Shown here: piece by piece, positions 28,833-39,879 of the stretch
How positions within the stretch are numbered: position 1 is the stretch's first letter
Layout of the letters: each line of letters begins with the position of its first letter
NCBI RefSeq assembly: GCF_029227915.1
Contig: NC_079882.1
Coordinates: forward strand, 14,954,501-15,018,500
Reading direction: 5' to 3'
Length of the DNA: 64,000 nt
Origin: Hydractinia symbiolongicarpus
Taxonomy: Eukaryota > Cnidaria > Hydrozoa > Anthoathecata > Hydractiniidae
Program-made: the position numbers and the translations under genes
The notes under the pieces: model-generated
The model's input: the letters and a program-made list of their open reading frames with translations, nothing else
Told to the model about the DNA's origin: nothing
The model's database searches: none

Positions 28833-28922
28833 TTACGATAATTTGCTACCCTTGCTCCTACCAATATATGCAACAGCAAATGCGATGACGCCAGCAATTG
28901 CTATGTATAGGTATTTAGCCAT
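28833..28922 (-). CDS. 29-residue membrane peptide, copy 2
   Basis: Same as 21560-21649. Intact frame with one hydrophobic helix and a basic tail. Confidence 0.4.
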   Translation of the reverse strand: MAKYLYIAIAGVIAFAVAYIGRSKGSKLS

Positions 28923-28944
28923 AAATTCAAAACTTTTTCAGCCA

Positions 28945-29226
28945 CTATGAAAAAAAGGATACTATCGTCCCTATGATTCCAGGAAGAGCAGCGCCAGCTT
29001 TCCCTGCCAAATACTTTAAAAATTTTGCAAACCTTTTCAGTTGTTTTTGAACAAACCCTTTACTGGCGCTACCACCACTTCCTGCCGCCGCAGCACCCGC
29101 TGTTCCCCCTGTAACTGCTAGCACAATGGTGCATATGAGTAAACCAACAACAGATACGATGCTTGCTATAGTGATTTCTTGTTCCTTGAACAAGATCTTT
29201 AATTTTTCGCTGAGGGATGTATCGTC
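28945..29226 (-). pseudogene. Small Gly/Ala-rich membrane protein, copy 2
   Basis: Same as 21672-21953: open frame but no in-frame ATG at its 5' end. Confidence 0.45.
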
Positions 29227-29229
29227 TTA

Positions 29230-30119
29230 GACGTAAATCACGTGGTTCCACGTGTCAGCGCAGGTTACCATCGTTATAGTCTTTCCACTTTCAATGCACT
29301 ACGACGTCTCAAGTCGTTTTTCTTGACGCCATGGCTTTTGAAAACTGTGAACTACTTGCACATTCCCTAAAGGCTGAACATGGCCTTTCATCGCCTAAAT
29401 AAAGGTCCTAGACATAAATCACGTCTACGTCTTCCACTCTCAATGGCCTACGACGTTTTAAGTCCTTTTACATGGCGCCATGGCTTGAAAAGACCGTCAA
29501 CTAGGTGCACAGACCTCTAAAGTCTGTAATACGTCTTTCTACCTCCTAATAAAAGTCTGACACGTAAATTACGTGGGTCCACGTGTCAGCGGAGGTTACA
29601 ATCAGTCTAGTCCGTCCACTCTCAATGGACTATGATGTTCCAAGTCGTTTTCCTCGGGGCCATGTCTTTAGAACATTGGGAACTACTTGCAAAGTCCCTT
29701 AAAGGCTGTAGTATGACCTTTTACCGCCTAAATAAAGGTCTAACACATAAATCACGTAGTTGCACGTACCTGTTTAGGTTACCACTCTCAATAGGCTACG
29801 ACGTCCTAAGTTGTTTTCCTTGGTGTCATTGTTTTAGAACACCGTCAACTACTTGCATAGTCCTCTAAAGGCTGTAACATGGCCTTTTAGCGCATAATAA
29901 TCTTACACGTAAATCACGTGGTTTCACGTGCCTGCGCAAGTTACCATCGGTCTAGCTCTTTCACTCTCAATGGACTACGAGGTCTTAAGTCCTTTTCCAT
30001 GCCGCCATGGCTTTAAAAGAACGTCAACTACGTCCACAGGCTTCTAAAAGCTGTAATATGGCCTTTTGCCGCGAAATCAAGGCCTCAAACGTAAATCTAG
30101 TGGTTCCACGTGCAGTAGT
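29230..30119 (+). repeat. 182-bp satellite-related repeat cluster, copy 2
   Basis: Same as 21957-22846, five and a fraction monomers between divergent genes. It is the copy nearest to the large array (about 5.2 kb to its left) and has the same orientation. Confidence 0.8.
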
Positions 30120-30423
30120 AGTAAGGAGTGAATATAGGTGGTTTTTCACTTCCTTTGACACATTTACCCCGTCAAACCCCCGCCTCCACCACCTCCACCC
30201 AACCCCCAGCCTCCACCCTCCCACAACCAGTAAATCCGACGGTATCCAAAAATAAATCCGAAAACAAATCCGATTCCGATAATTCTTGCGCATGCGCACA
30301 CGCAGTTAGTAATAATGCTAACATCAACAAAATTTCGAGCATGTGCAATCGAGTAGGGGAAAGTCGCATACTCAAACTACGACTGCGCTAGTTGAAGTCT
30401 ACCTTGGAGGTGTAAAAAGAAGA
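30120..30423. other. Leader region before zinc-ribbon gene, copy 2
   Basis: Same as 22847-23150, with the C-rich run at about 30178-30225 and the GCGCATGCGCACACGC word. Confidence 0.4.
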
Positions 30424-30761
30424 ATGGAACACTTAAAATGCCCACAATGTAGACAATTTTTACCCATGGATAAATTCCGGCTCAAGGATGACGGGCAGAG
30501 GACAAAATCCTGCATCTGGTGCCTTATGGCTAGACAAGCTGCCTCCCTGGAAGAACGTCGGAAAAAATATGGTAATGGTAAAATGTGCCCTTGTTGCGGG
30601 GAGCTTAAATATGACTTCGAGTATAAGATACTAAACAAAAAAGCGCAAGATTCAGCACAAACTGTATCGAGTGCCCGCTCAAGAACGCTTACAGGGATGA
30701 GCAAAGCCGAAAAAGGTATTTCTATTGGTTAAATCGTGGAAAAGAATATAACCCCTTCTAA
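30424..30761 (+). pseudogene. Zinc-ribbon protein with four CxxC motifs, copy 2
   Basis: Same as 23151-23488, with the identical A-run frameshift near 30637. Confidence 0.55.
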
Positions 30762-30827
30762 TACTACATACGCGTTTGAGTATCGGTAACTCCCATACTC
30801 AAAGCCCGACCATGCTAATTGAAATCG

Positions 30828-30846
30828 AAATCTACCTATAATAAGG
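30828..30846 (+). promoter_or_regulatory. Promoter-like motif before DNA polymerase, copy 2
   Basis: Identical to 23555-23573 and abutting the ATG at 30847 of the full-length polymerase pseudogene. Confidence 0.55.
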
Positions 30847-33800
30847 ATGAGTTGGTTCAGGAAAGGTATAGGTAAACTATATGAAACCATGTCGGCACCA
30901 GTAGCGGGAACTCGCGAAGATCTCGCTGATTAACTACGGAGCGTGCGGGATGCCGTTACTTACTACTATAACAAGGCGAGGAAGCAAATCTCGAGAAGTT
31001 CGACGCTCCACAACGAGGTCCAACGGATCACCATTGAAGATGAATACCAGGGAATCGCCGACCTCAAACACATGTTCGGGAAAGAATCGAAGCAGGCCAC
31101 GAACCCGGAGGGAATCGAAGACATCCAGAAAATATTTGACGAGAATGACGCGCAATTTTTGGAAGACGGAAACCGCATCAAGACGTGGCTGTTCAAGAAT
31201 AACCTTAATCACCCACTGACGGAGGCTATCATGCGAAAAATCACGCCTTACGTAGACATGCGCGTCAAGGTGGTCTACAGTTTCGGCTGTGACATCTACC
31301 GAGGTGGTGGTGACGTGTCGGCTTACTACAAGATCAAGAAGAGCTCCAAGTCACTATCGAGCATGGCGGAAATGGAAGCCTATATGGAAGAATGCGAGAT
31401 GAAGCGCCTGGATCTGGAAGATGCGGATTTTGGACCAAGGCCTACTTGCCACCTGACAGAACCATCGAAACCCCGGGAGCATACAAAGGCAAAATAGTCC
31501 TTAAAGACGTGCGGGTCAAGATTATCTCTACGAGGGAGCCTTTACTAGGATGTGGCCCTCTTCCAGATTGGCTGCGGTGCAAAAAGTGCATCTACAGCTT
31601 TGACAAGACAGATGAAAGAACCGACAACCTGTGTTTCTGGAGATGCCTAACCGTTCACTACCGGGAAGAGCGAACGCAGCGTGAAAAGTTCCTAACAAGA
31701 CCGTCCCTCAAACTGGCACGCGAGTACTTCGAAGACTCCAAGCTAAACCGGGAAGAGGTACGTGCCACGAAGCTGGTGAACTTGAAGGGTATCGCTAAAC
31801 ACTTCAAGGTCAACATCAGGGTCTTTGAACCCACGAAAAACTCAGACAAGGCACCATGGCGGCTCGTCTATGGTCAAAACCAGTACAAAAAGGGGTTGGA
31901 CACGATCGATCTTGGCATGCTGGATGGTCATTGATTCTACATCAAGAAGATGGATGTTTTGACTCAGCGCTGGGAATGCGAGACTTGCACTCAAATCTTT
32001 ACCAGATCTGAAAACCTCACGCGGTACAAGCAGAACGAGTGTGAAGGCGTCAAGACAAAGATCATTTGCAAAGGCGAAAAAGTCGAGCGCATCCTGAGCA
32101 AATCGGAAAAGATCTTCTATCCTGATAAGGGCTTTAGTTACGCGGCGTGTCAATGGATTGAAGCCATGTCGGAGCAAACCGGAAGGCACATACATCACGC
32201 GCTCTGCGGGCATGGAGGGGAACGCGTTATACGTGAGGGTAATAAGGAGGTACATGGAGTAGATGGTTATAAACCTCAGACCAAAACAGTCTACGAATAT
32301 CACGGCTGCAAGTGACACGGATGCCCATGTCAACCGCGTCGGACCAACGTGGACATGAATAATTTCAAGCTCACCAAATTCAAGGAGGACTACATCCAAA
32401 AGCGTGGGTACAACCTCGTCACCATTTGGGAGTGCGAGAATCCTCTAAAAGTCAAGAGGCTCTTCGGGAAGGAATTTCGGCCCTAACCCCACTTCATCGT
32501 GTTTAACTTTGAGGCCCTCCTAGCACCTTTACACCAGCAGCAAATGGGCAATCTCACTTACATCGCGGAGCACATCCCAGTAAGTGTAGCCATTCATGAT
32601 AGTCTCAATCAAGATCCAACGTTCATCATGCACGAGCATCCCAAGGTGTTGGTGCCGAAATTCGTTGAGCAACTCGAGCAGAGACAGGCTCGCATAGTCA
32701 AAGAAGTCGAAAGACTGCACCCCAAACCAGAGGATTTTGACATGCTCTCTAACCAGTCCCAACTTTCATGGAAGGAGTGGTTGAACCAAGTGGCGGTGAT
32801 CGGCTTTAACAGCGGCAAGTATGACATCAACCTAATTAAGCGGTACTTTGTCAAGCGAATTGCGGATGACGACGGGGACAGGATCAATGTGGCAAAGAAA
32901 GATAACGACTACATGTTTCTCACCACTTCAAAGTTCAATTTTCTCAACATCAAAAACTTTCTCGCACCCGGCATGAGTTAAGATGGCTGGTACAAGTCTT
33001 TGGAATATAGACTCGAAAAGCTCGTGTTCCCTTATGAATGGCTTGACAAGCTGAACCATGTCGGCCCCGTAGAGCACGAGGATTTTTTTAGCAGTCTCGG
33101 CGGGAAAAACACACTCTCCCTCGAAGAGTACCAAGCCTTCAGGGAAGAGTTCTACAAGCGCGGCTGTGTCACTATGCTGGACTGGCAGGCTTAGTACAAT
33201 TTGGCAGACGTGCTGCCCTTTGTTGATGCTGTAGACAAGACTCGCAACACGTACTACGGGGATGTGATTGACATTCTCAAGGATGCTGTGAGCATTTCAG
33301 GTGTGTCGATGCGCTACGTTCTGAACAAGTCTCTGCGCTTGAACCCCGATCTCGATCTTTATGCGCCGGGAGAGTCCTGCAGGCACAAATGCTAAGACAA
33401 CTGCTTCAAAACCAGGTGCAAGGCTTGCATCGATGTTCAAAAAACCTGCGGTGAGTGCACGAGAAATGAGGCCTATGAGCTCCTGCAGACAGGCATGGTT
33501 GGTGGTCCCGCGATCGTCTTTTGCAGATATCACGAGCGAAATGTGACAGCCATTAGATCTCACATCTATGACACCCCCCGCAAATGCAAGACTATTCTCG
33601 GTTATGACGCCAACGTGCTCTACTTGAGTACCTTGCTGCAAGATTTCCTATGCGGTAAGGAGAAGCTGATAAAGATGGCAGACCCCGTTGAGGGTTTGGA
33701 GGCTCTGGAGCAAGGAGTTCTAGACGGCGAGCTCTTTGGTTTTGCACAAGTTGATATAGAAGTCCCCCAAGAGCTGTACGACAAGTTCAGCAAAATGTTT

Positions 33801-34842
33801 TCGCTATTTGTAGTCAAGGAGATACCAGACGATCAAATCCTCGGGCACATGCACTAGTACCTACAACAGACGGGGCGTAAACGTGTTCCAGGTACCAAGA
33901 AACTCTTGGGTGTGATGAAAGCTGATAGGATCTTGTTGTACACACCCGTGCTTAAATGGTACCTCGAGCACGGGTTGAAAGTCACGGCATGTTACCAGTT
34001 CCTCAAGTACTCTGGAGGTAAACCCTTTGCGTGGTTTCTGGAAGAGATTGCGGATGCGCGACGCCAAGTTAATTAAGACCCTGATAAGTACATCCCTGGT
34101 GATACGGCCAAGTTGAAACGGAACAGTTTCTAAGGGAAGATGATGGCAGATCTGGCGGCAAACTAACACTAGCTTTACCAGGGACGAGAAGGTGGTAGAT
34201 GCCGCAATGAGGAGCCCATACCTTGAAGACCTTGAAGAGATCGGGGATGAGTATGAAGTAAGAAGGGGTAAACAAGGGGTCAGCATCGATAGAGCTTATC
34301 AGTGTGGTATAGCCGTCCACCAACTAGCGAAGTTGCGTATGCTCTGGTTTTACTATGATTTCCTTGACAAGTACGCAGATCGCCGAGACTTTGAGTACGT
34401 GTACATGGATACCGATAGCGCCTATTTTGCCATCTCCGGAGATGAGCTACGTGATGTCGTTCGTCTTTAACTCCTCAAGCAGTACGACGCTGATATCCTG
34501 AAATGGCTTGTCACCGACAAGCACTCGGGTCGAACGGGAGAGCTGTTCAAACCGGAATTCATCGGATCTAGGATGATTGCATTGACAGCCAAGTGCTATT
34601 TCGTCGAAGGGTTAGAAGGCACAAAGTTCTCGTGTAAAGGCATGTCACAAAGACAGAATGAAGTGACATGGTCAAGGTATATGGAGGTTTTACATGGTAG
34701 TTTGGACACTGCAAAAAACGTAGGCTTCAGGGTGCACAAACAAGGCATGGTCACGTACCAGCACAACAAGCTGGGGCTCTCAGCGTTCTATGACAAAAGA
34801 CTAGTGCATGAAGATAACGTGCACACCTCTTCACTTATGTAA
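30847..34842 (+). pseudogene. Protein-primed type-B DNA polymerase, full length, inactivated
   Basis: About 1,330 codons, the expected size for a Polinton/Maverick-like polymerase that replicates the element from a protein primer. In order: an N-terminal region with a CFWRC stretch (about residue 260), a C2H2-like finger CETCTQIFTRSENLTRY (about 380; His replaced by Tyr), exonuclease motifs FNFEALLAP (about 552; Asp to Asn) and GFNSGKYD (about 652), polymerase motif A GYDANVLYL (about 918), motif B KLKRNSF (about 1089) followed by a stop, motif C YMDTDS (about 1187), and a final KLGLSAFYDKR. There are eleven stops (30931, 31932, 32313, 32484, 32979, 33192, 33393, 33855, 34074, 34131, 34468) and frameshifts near 31433 and 34133-34165. 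It is not functional. The 5' 2,060 bases lie in the duplicated unit and the rest is single copy. Confidence 0.8.
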
Positions 34843-35355
34843 GAATAGTGGGGTTTTGTCCGGAGTTTTGTGAAGTGATGCTTCACAAAAGTAACAAAAA
34901 ATGGAGTTTAGGCTATGCACACAATGCAGTGGCAATTTGATCATAAAATCCCCATTAAATACAGAGAAAATGGGGTGTATCCAAGCGAAGCAAGGCATGT
35001 TCACGTACCAGTACAACAAGCTGTGGCTCTCAGCCTTTTATGACAAAAGAGTAGTGCACGAAGATAACGTGCACACCTCCCACTTATGTAAGAATAGTGG
35101 GGTTTTGTGAAGTGATGCTTCACAAAAGTAACAAAAAATGGAGTTTAGGCTATGCACACAATGCAGTGGCAATTTGATCATAAAATCCCCATTAAATACA
35201 GAGAAAATGGGGTGTATCCAAGCGAAGCAAGGCATGTTCACGTACCAGTACAACAAGCTGTGGCTCTCAGCGTTCTATGACAAAAGAGTAGTGCACGAAG
35301 ATAACGTGCACACCTCCAACTTATGTAAGAATAGTGGGGTTTTGTGAAGTGATGC
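34742..35355 (+). repeat. Polymerase C-terminal tail repeated three times
   Basis: The last codons of the polymerase (from AAGGCATG at 34742) and about 150 downstream bases recur from 34992 and from 35229. The periods are 250 and 237 bases; the first is longer by 13 bases (TCCGGAGTTTTG region). Copies 2 and 3 are nearly identical and share LWLSAFYDKR in place of LGLSAFYDKR. Each copy opens a 69-residue frame starting MEFRLCTQCSGN, which is probably not a gene. The third copy is cut at the start of the satellite array. Confidence 0.85.
34866..34890. repeat. Perfect 10-bp hairpin in the polymerase tail
   Basis: TTTTGTGAAG and CTTCACAAAA flank TGATG. It lies about 24 bases after the polymerase stop and is repeated at 35103-35127. 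In the third tail copy the second arm is missing because the satellite array begins within the loop (35356). It may mark a transcription or recombination end of the element. Confidence 0.7.
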
Positions 35356-36555
35356 TATTAACTACGTGCACTATTAACTACGTGCACAGTCCAATAAAGG
35401 CTGTAATATAGCCTTTTTCAGTTTAATAAAGGCCTCACACGTAAATCACGTGGTTCCATCTGCCTGTGCAGGTTACCATTGGCCTAGTCCTTCCAGTCTC
35501 AATGCGCTACAACGTCCCAAGTCGTTTTCACTGGCGAAGTTGCCTTACGATACTATTAACTACGTGCACAGTCCAATAAAGGCTGTAATATAGCCTTTTT
35601 CAGTCTAATAAAGGCCTCACACGTAAATCACGTGGTTCCATTTGCCTGTGCAGGTTACCATTGGACTATTCCTTCCAGTCTCAATGCGCTACAACGTCCC
35701 AAGTCGTTTTCATTAGCGCCGTTGCCTTACAACACTCTTAACTACGTGCACAGTCCTATAAAGGCTGTAATATGGCCTTTTGAAGTCTAATAACGGCCTC
35801 ACACGTAAATCACGTGGTTCCATTTGGCTGTGCAGGTTTCCATTGGCCTAGTCCTTCCAGTCTCAATGTGCTACAACGTCTCAAGTCGTTTTCATTAGCG
35901 CCGTTGCCTTAAGACACTCTTAACTACGTGCACAGTCCTATAAAGGCTGTAATATGGCCCTTTGCAGTCTAATAAAGGCCTCACACGTTAATCACGTGGC
36001 TTCATCGGTCTGTGCAGGTTTCCATTGGCCTAGTCCTTCCAGTCTCAATGTGCTACAACGTCTCAAGTCGTTTTCATTAGCGCCGTTGCCTTAAGACACT
36101 CTTAACTACGTGCACAGTCATATAAAGGCTGTAATATGGCCCTTTGCAGTCTAGTAAAGGCCTCACACGTTAATCACGTGGCTTCATCGGTCTGCGCAGG
36201 TCACCATTGGCCTAGTCCTTACAGTCTCAATGTGCTACAACGTCCCAAGTCGTTTTCATTAGCGCCGTTGCCTTACAACACTCTTAACTACGTGCACAGT
36301 CCTATAAAGGCTGTAATTTGGCCTTTTGCAGTCTAATAAAGGCCTTACACGTAAATCACGTGGTTCCATCTGCCTGTGCAGGTTACCATTGGCCTAGTCC
36401 TTGCAGTCTCAATGCGCTACAACGTCCCAAGTCACTTTCATTGGCGAAGTTGCCTTACAACAACGACTCACCTGTCTGCACAGGTTACCATTCGCCTAGT
36501 CCTTGCAGTCTCAATGCGCTACAACGTCCCAAGTTGTTTTCATTGGCGAAGTTGC

Positions 36556-38380
36556 CTTAGAACACTCTTAACTACGTGCACAGTCCTATAAAAGCTGTAA
36601 TATGGCCTTTTGCAGTCTAATGAAAGGCCTCACACGTAAAACACGTGGTTCCATTTGCCTGTGCAGGTTACCATTGGACTATTCCTTCCAGTCGCAAGGC
36701 GCTACCACGTCCCAAGTTGTTTTCATTAGCGCCGTTGCCTTACAACACTCTTAACTACGTGCACAGTCCTATAAAGGCTGTAATATGGCCTTTTGCAGTC
36801 TAATGAAGGCCTCACACGTAAATCACGTGGTTTCACCTGTCTGCGCAGGTTACCATTGGCCTAGTCCTTCCAGTCTCAATGCGCTACAACATCCCAAGTT
36901 GTTTTCATTGGCGAAGTTGCCTTAGAACACCCTTAACTACGTGCACAGTCCTATAAAGGCTGTAATATGGCCTTTTACAGTCTAGTAAAGACCTCACATG
37001 TAAAACACGTGGTTTCACGGGCTTGCGCAGGTTACCATTGGACTAATCGTTCCAGGCTCAATGCGCTACAATGTCCCAATTTGTTTTCATTGTCGAAGTT
37101 GTCTTAGAACACTCTTAACTACGTGCACAGTCCTATAGAGGCTGTAATATGGCCTTTTGCAGTCTAATAAAGGCCTCACACGTAAATCACGTGGTTCCAT
37201 TTGCCTGTGGAGGTTACCATTGCACTATTCCTTCCAGTCTCAATGCGCTACAACGTCCCAAGTCGTTTTCATTAGCGCCGTTGCCTTAGAACACTCTTAA
37301 CTACGTGCACAATCCTATAAAGGCTGTAATATGGCCTTTTGCAGTGTATTAAAACCCTCACACGTAAATCACGTGGTTCCATTTGCCTCCGCAGGTTACC
37401 ATTGGTCTAGTCCTTCCAGTCTCAATGCGCTACAACGTCCCAAGTTGTTTTCATTGGCGAAGTTGCTTTAGAACACTCTTAACTACGTGCACAGTCCTAT
37501 AAAAGCTGTAATATGGCCTTTTGCAGTCTAATGAAAGGCCTCACACGTAAAACACGTGGTTCCATTTGCCTGTGCAGGTTACCATTGGACTATTCCTTCC
37601 AGTCGCAAGGCGCTACCACGTCCCAAGTTGTTTTCATTAGCGCCGTTGCCTTACAACACTCTTAACTACGTGCACAGTCCTATAAAGGCTGTAATATGGC
37701 CTTTTGCAGTCTAATGAAGGCCTCACACGTAAATCACGTAGTTTCACCTGTCTGCACAAGTTACCATTGGCCTAGTCCTTCCAGTCTCAATGCGCTACAA
37801 CATCCCAAGTTGTTTTCATTGGCGAAGTTGCCTTAGAACACTCTTAACTACGTGCACAGTCCTATAAAGGCTGTAATATGGCCTTTTGCAGTCTAATAAA
37901 GACCTCACATGTAAAACACGTGGTTTCACGGGCTTGCGCAGGTTACCATTGGACTAATCGTTCCAGGCTCAATGCGCTACAATGTCCCAATTTGTTTTCA
38001 TTGTCGAAGTTGTCTTAGAACACTCTTAACTACGTGCACAGTCCTATAGAGGCTGTAATATGGCCTTTTGCAGTCTAATAAAGGCCTCACACGTAAATCA
38101 CGTGGTTCCATATGCCTGTGCAGGTTACCATTGGACTATTCCTTCCAGTCTCAATGCGCTACCACGTCCCAAGTCGTTTTCATTAGCGCCGTTGCCTTAG
38201 AACACTCTTAACTACGTGCACAGTCCTATAAAGGCTGTAATATGGCCTTTTGCAGTCTATTAAAACCCTCACACGTAAATCACGTGGTTCCATTTGCCTC
38301 CGCAGGTTACCATTGGTCTAGTCCTTCCAGTCTCAATGTGCTACAACGTCCCAAGTAGTTTTCATTAGCGCCGTTGCTTT
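36556..38380 (+). repeat. Five-monomer (911-bp) duplication in the array
   Basis: The series of monomer variants beginning with CCTATAAAAGCTG (36586) recurs from 37497, including the rare ATTGTCGAAGTTGTCTTAG and ATTAAAACCCTCAC variants. The copies differ at several positions, so this is older than the duplications further right. Confidence 0.75.
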
Positions 38381-39879
38381 ACAACACTCTTAACTGCCTG
38401 CACAATCCTATAAAGGCTGTAATATGGCCTTTTGCAGTCTAATAAACGCCTCACACGTAAATCACGTGGTTTCACCTGTCTGCGTAGGTTACCATTGGCC
38501 TAGTCCTTACAGTCTCAATGCGCTACAACGTCCCAAGTCGTTTTCATTGGCGAAGTTGCCTTAGAACACTCTTAACTACGTGCACAGTCCTATAAAGGCT
38601 GTAATATGGCCTTTTGCAGTCTAATAAAAGCCTCACACGTAAATCACGTGGTTTCACCTGTCTGCGCAGGTTACCATTGGACTATTCCTTCAAGTCTCAA
38701 TGCGCTACAACGTCCCAAGTCGTTTTCATTAGCGCCGTTGCCTTACAACACTCTTAACTACGTGCACAGTCCTATAAAGGCTGTAATATGGCCTTTTTCA
38801 GTCTAATAAAGGCTTCACACGTAAATTACGTGGTTTCACCTGCCTGCGCAGGTTACCATTGGACTATTCCTTCAAGTCTCAATGCGCTACATCGTCCCAA
38901 GTCGTTTTCATTAGCGCCGTTGCCTTACAACACTCTTAACTACGTGCACAGTCCTATAAAGGCTGTAATATGGCCTTTTGCAGTCTAATAAAGGCTTCAC
39001 ACGTAAATCACGTGGTTCCATCTGCCTGTGGAGGTTACCATTGGACTATTCCTTCCAGTCTCAATGCGCTACAACGTCCCAAGTCGTTTTCATTAGCGCC
39101 GTTGCCTTACAACACTCTTAACTACGTGCACAGTCCTATAAAGGCTGTAATATGGCCTTTTGAAGGCTAATAGCGGCCTCACACGTAAATCACGTGGTTC
39201 CATTTGCATGTGCAGGTTACCATTGGACTATTCCTTTTGCAGTGTAATAAAGGCCTCACACGTAAATCACGTTGTTCCATTTGCCTGTGCAGGTTTCCAT
39301 TGGCCTAGTCCTTCCAGTCTCAATGTGCTACAACGTCTCAAGTCGTTTTCATTAGCGCCGTTGCCTTAGAACACTCTTAACTACGTGCACAGTCTCATAA
39401 AGGCTGTAATATGGCCTTTTTCAGTCTAATAAAGGCTTCACACGTAAATTACGTGGTTCCATTTGCCTGTGCAGGTTACCATTGCACTATTCCTTCCAGT
39501 CTCAATGCGCTACAACGTCCCAAGTCGTTTTCATTAGCGCCGTTGCCTTAGAACACTCTTAACTACGTGCACAGTCCTATAAAGGCTGTAATATGGCCTT
39601 TTGCAGTCTAATAAAAGCCTCACACGTAAATCACGTGGTTTCACCTGTCTGCGCAGGTTACCATTGGCGTAGTCCTTACAGTTTCAATGCGCTACAACGT
39701 CCCAAGTCGTTTTTATTGGCGCCGTTGCTTTACAACACTCTTAACTACGTGCACAGTCCTATAAAGGCTGTAATATGGCCTTTTGCAGTCTAATAAAGGC
39801 TTCACACGTAAATCACGTGGTTTCACATGCCTGCGCAGGTTACCATTGGCCTAATCCTTCCAGTCTCAATATGCTACAA

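Larger units (their letters stand above)
25634..32906 (+). repeat. 7,273-bp tandem duplication, copy 2
   Basis: This is the second copy of 18361-25633, in direct orientation with no intervening base. Its right border leads into the otherwise single-copy remainder of the polymerase gene. The retained damage (for example all polymerase lesions between 30931 and 32486) equals that of copy 1, so both derive from one already broken element. Confidence 0.95.

Noticed and set aside
18361-32906. Terminal redundancy of a circular or concatemeric viral genome
   Set aside because: The unit borders fall inside two genes, the element is already inactivated, and single-copy sequence of both genes flanks the pair, so a chromosomal tandem duplication or assembly error fits better.
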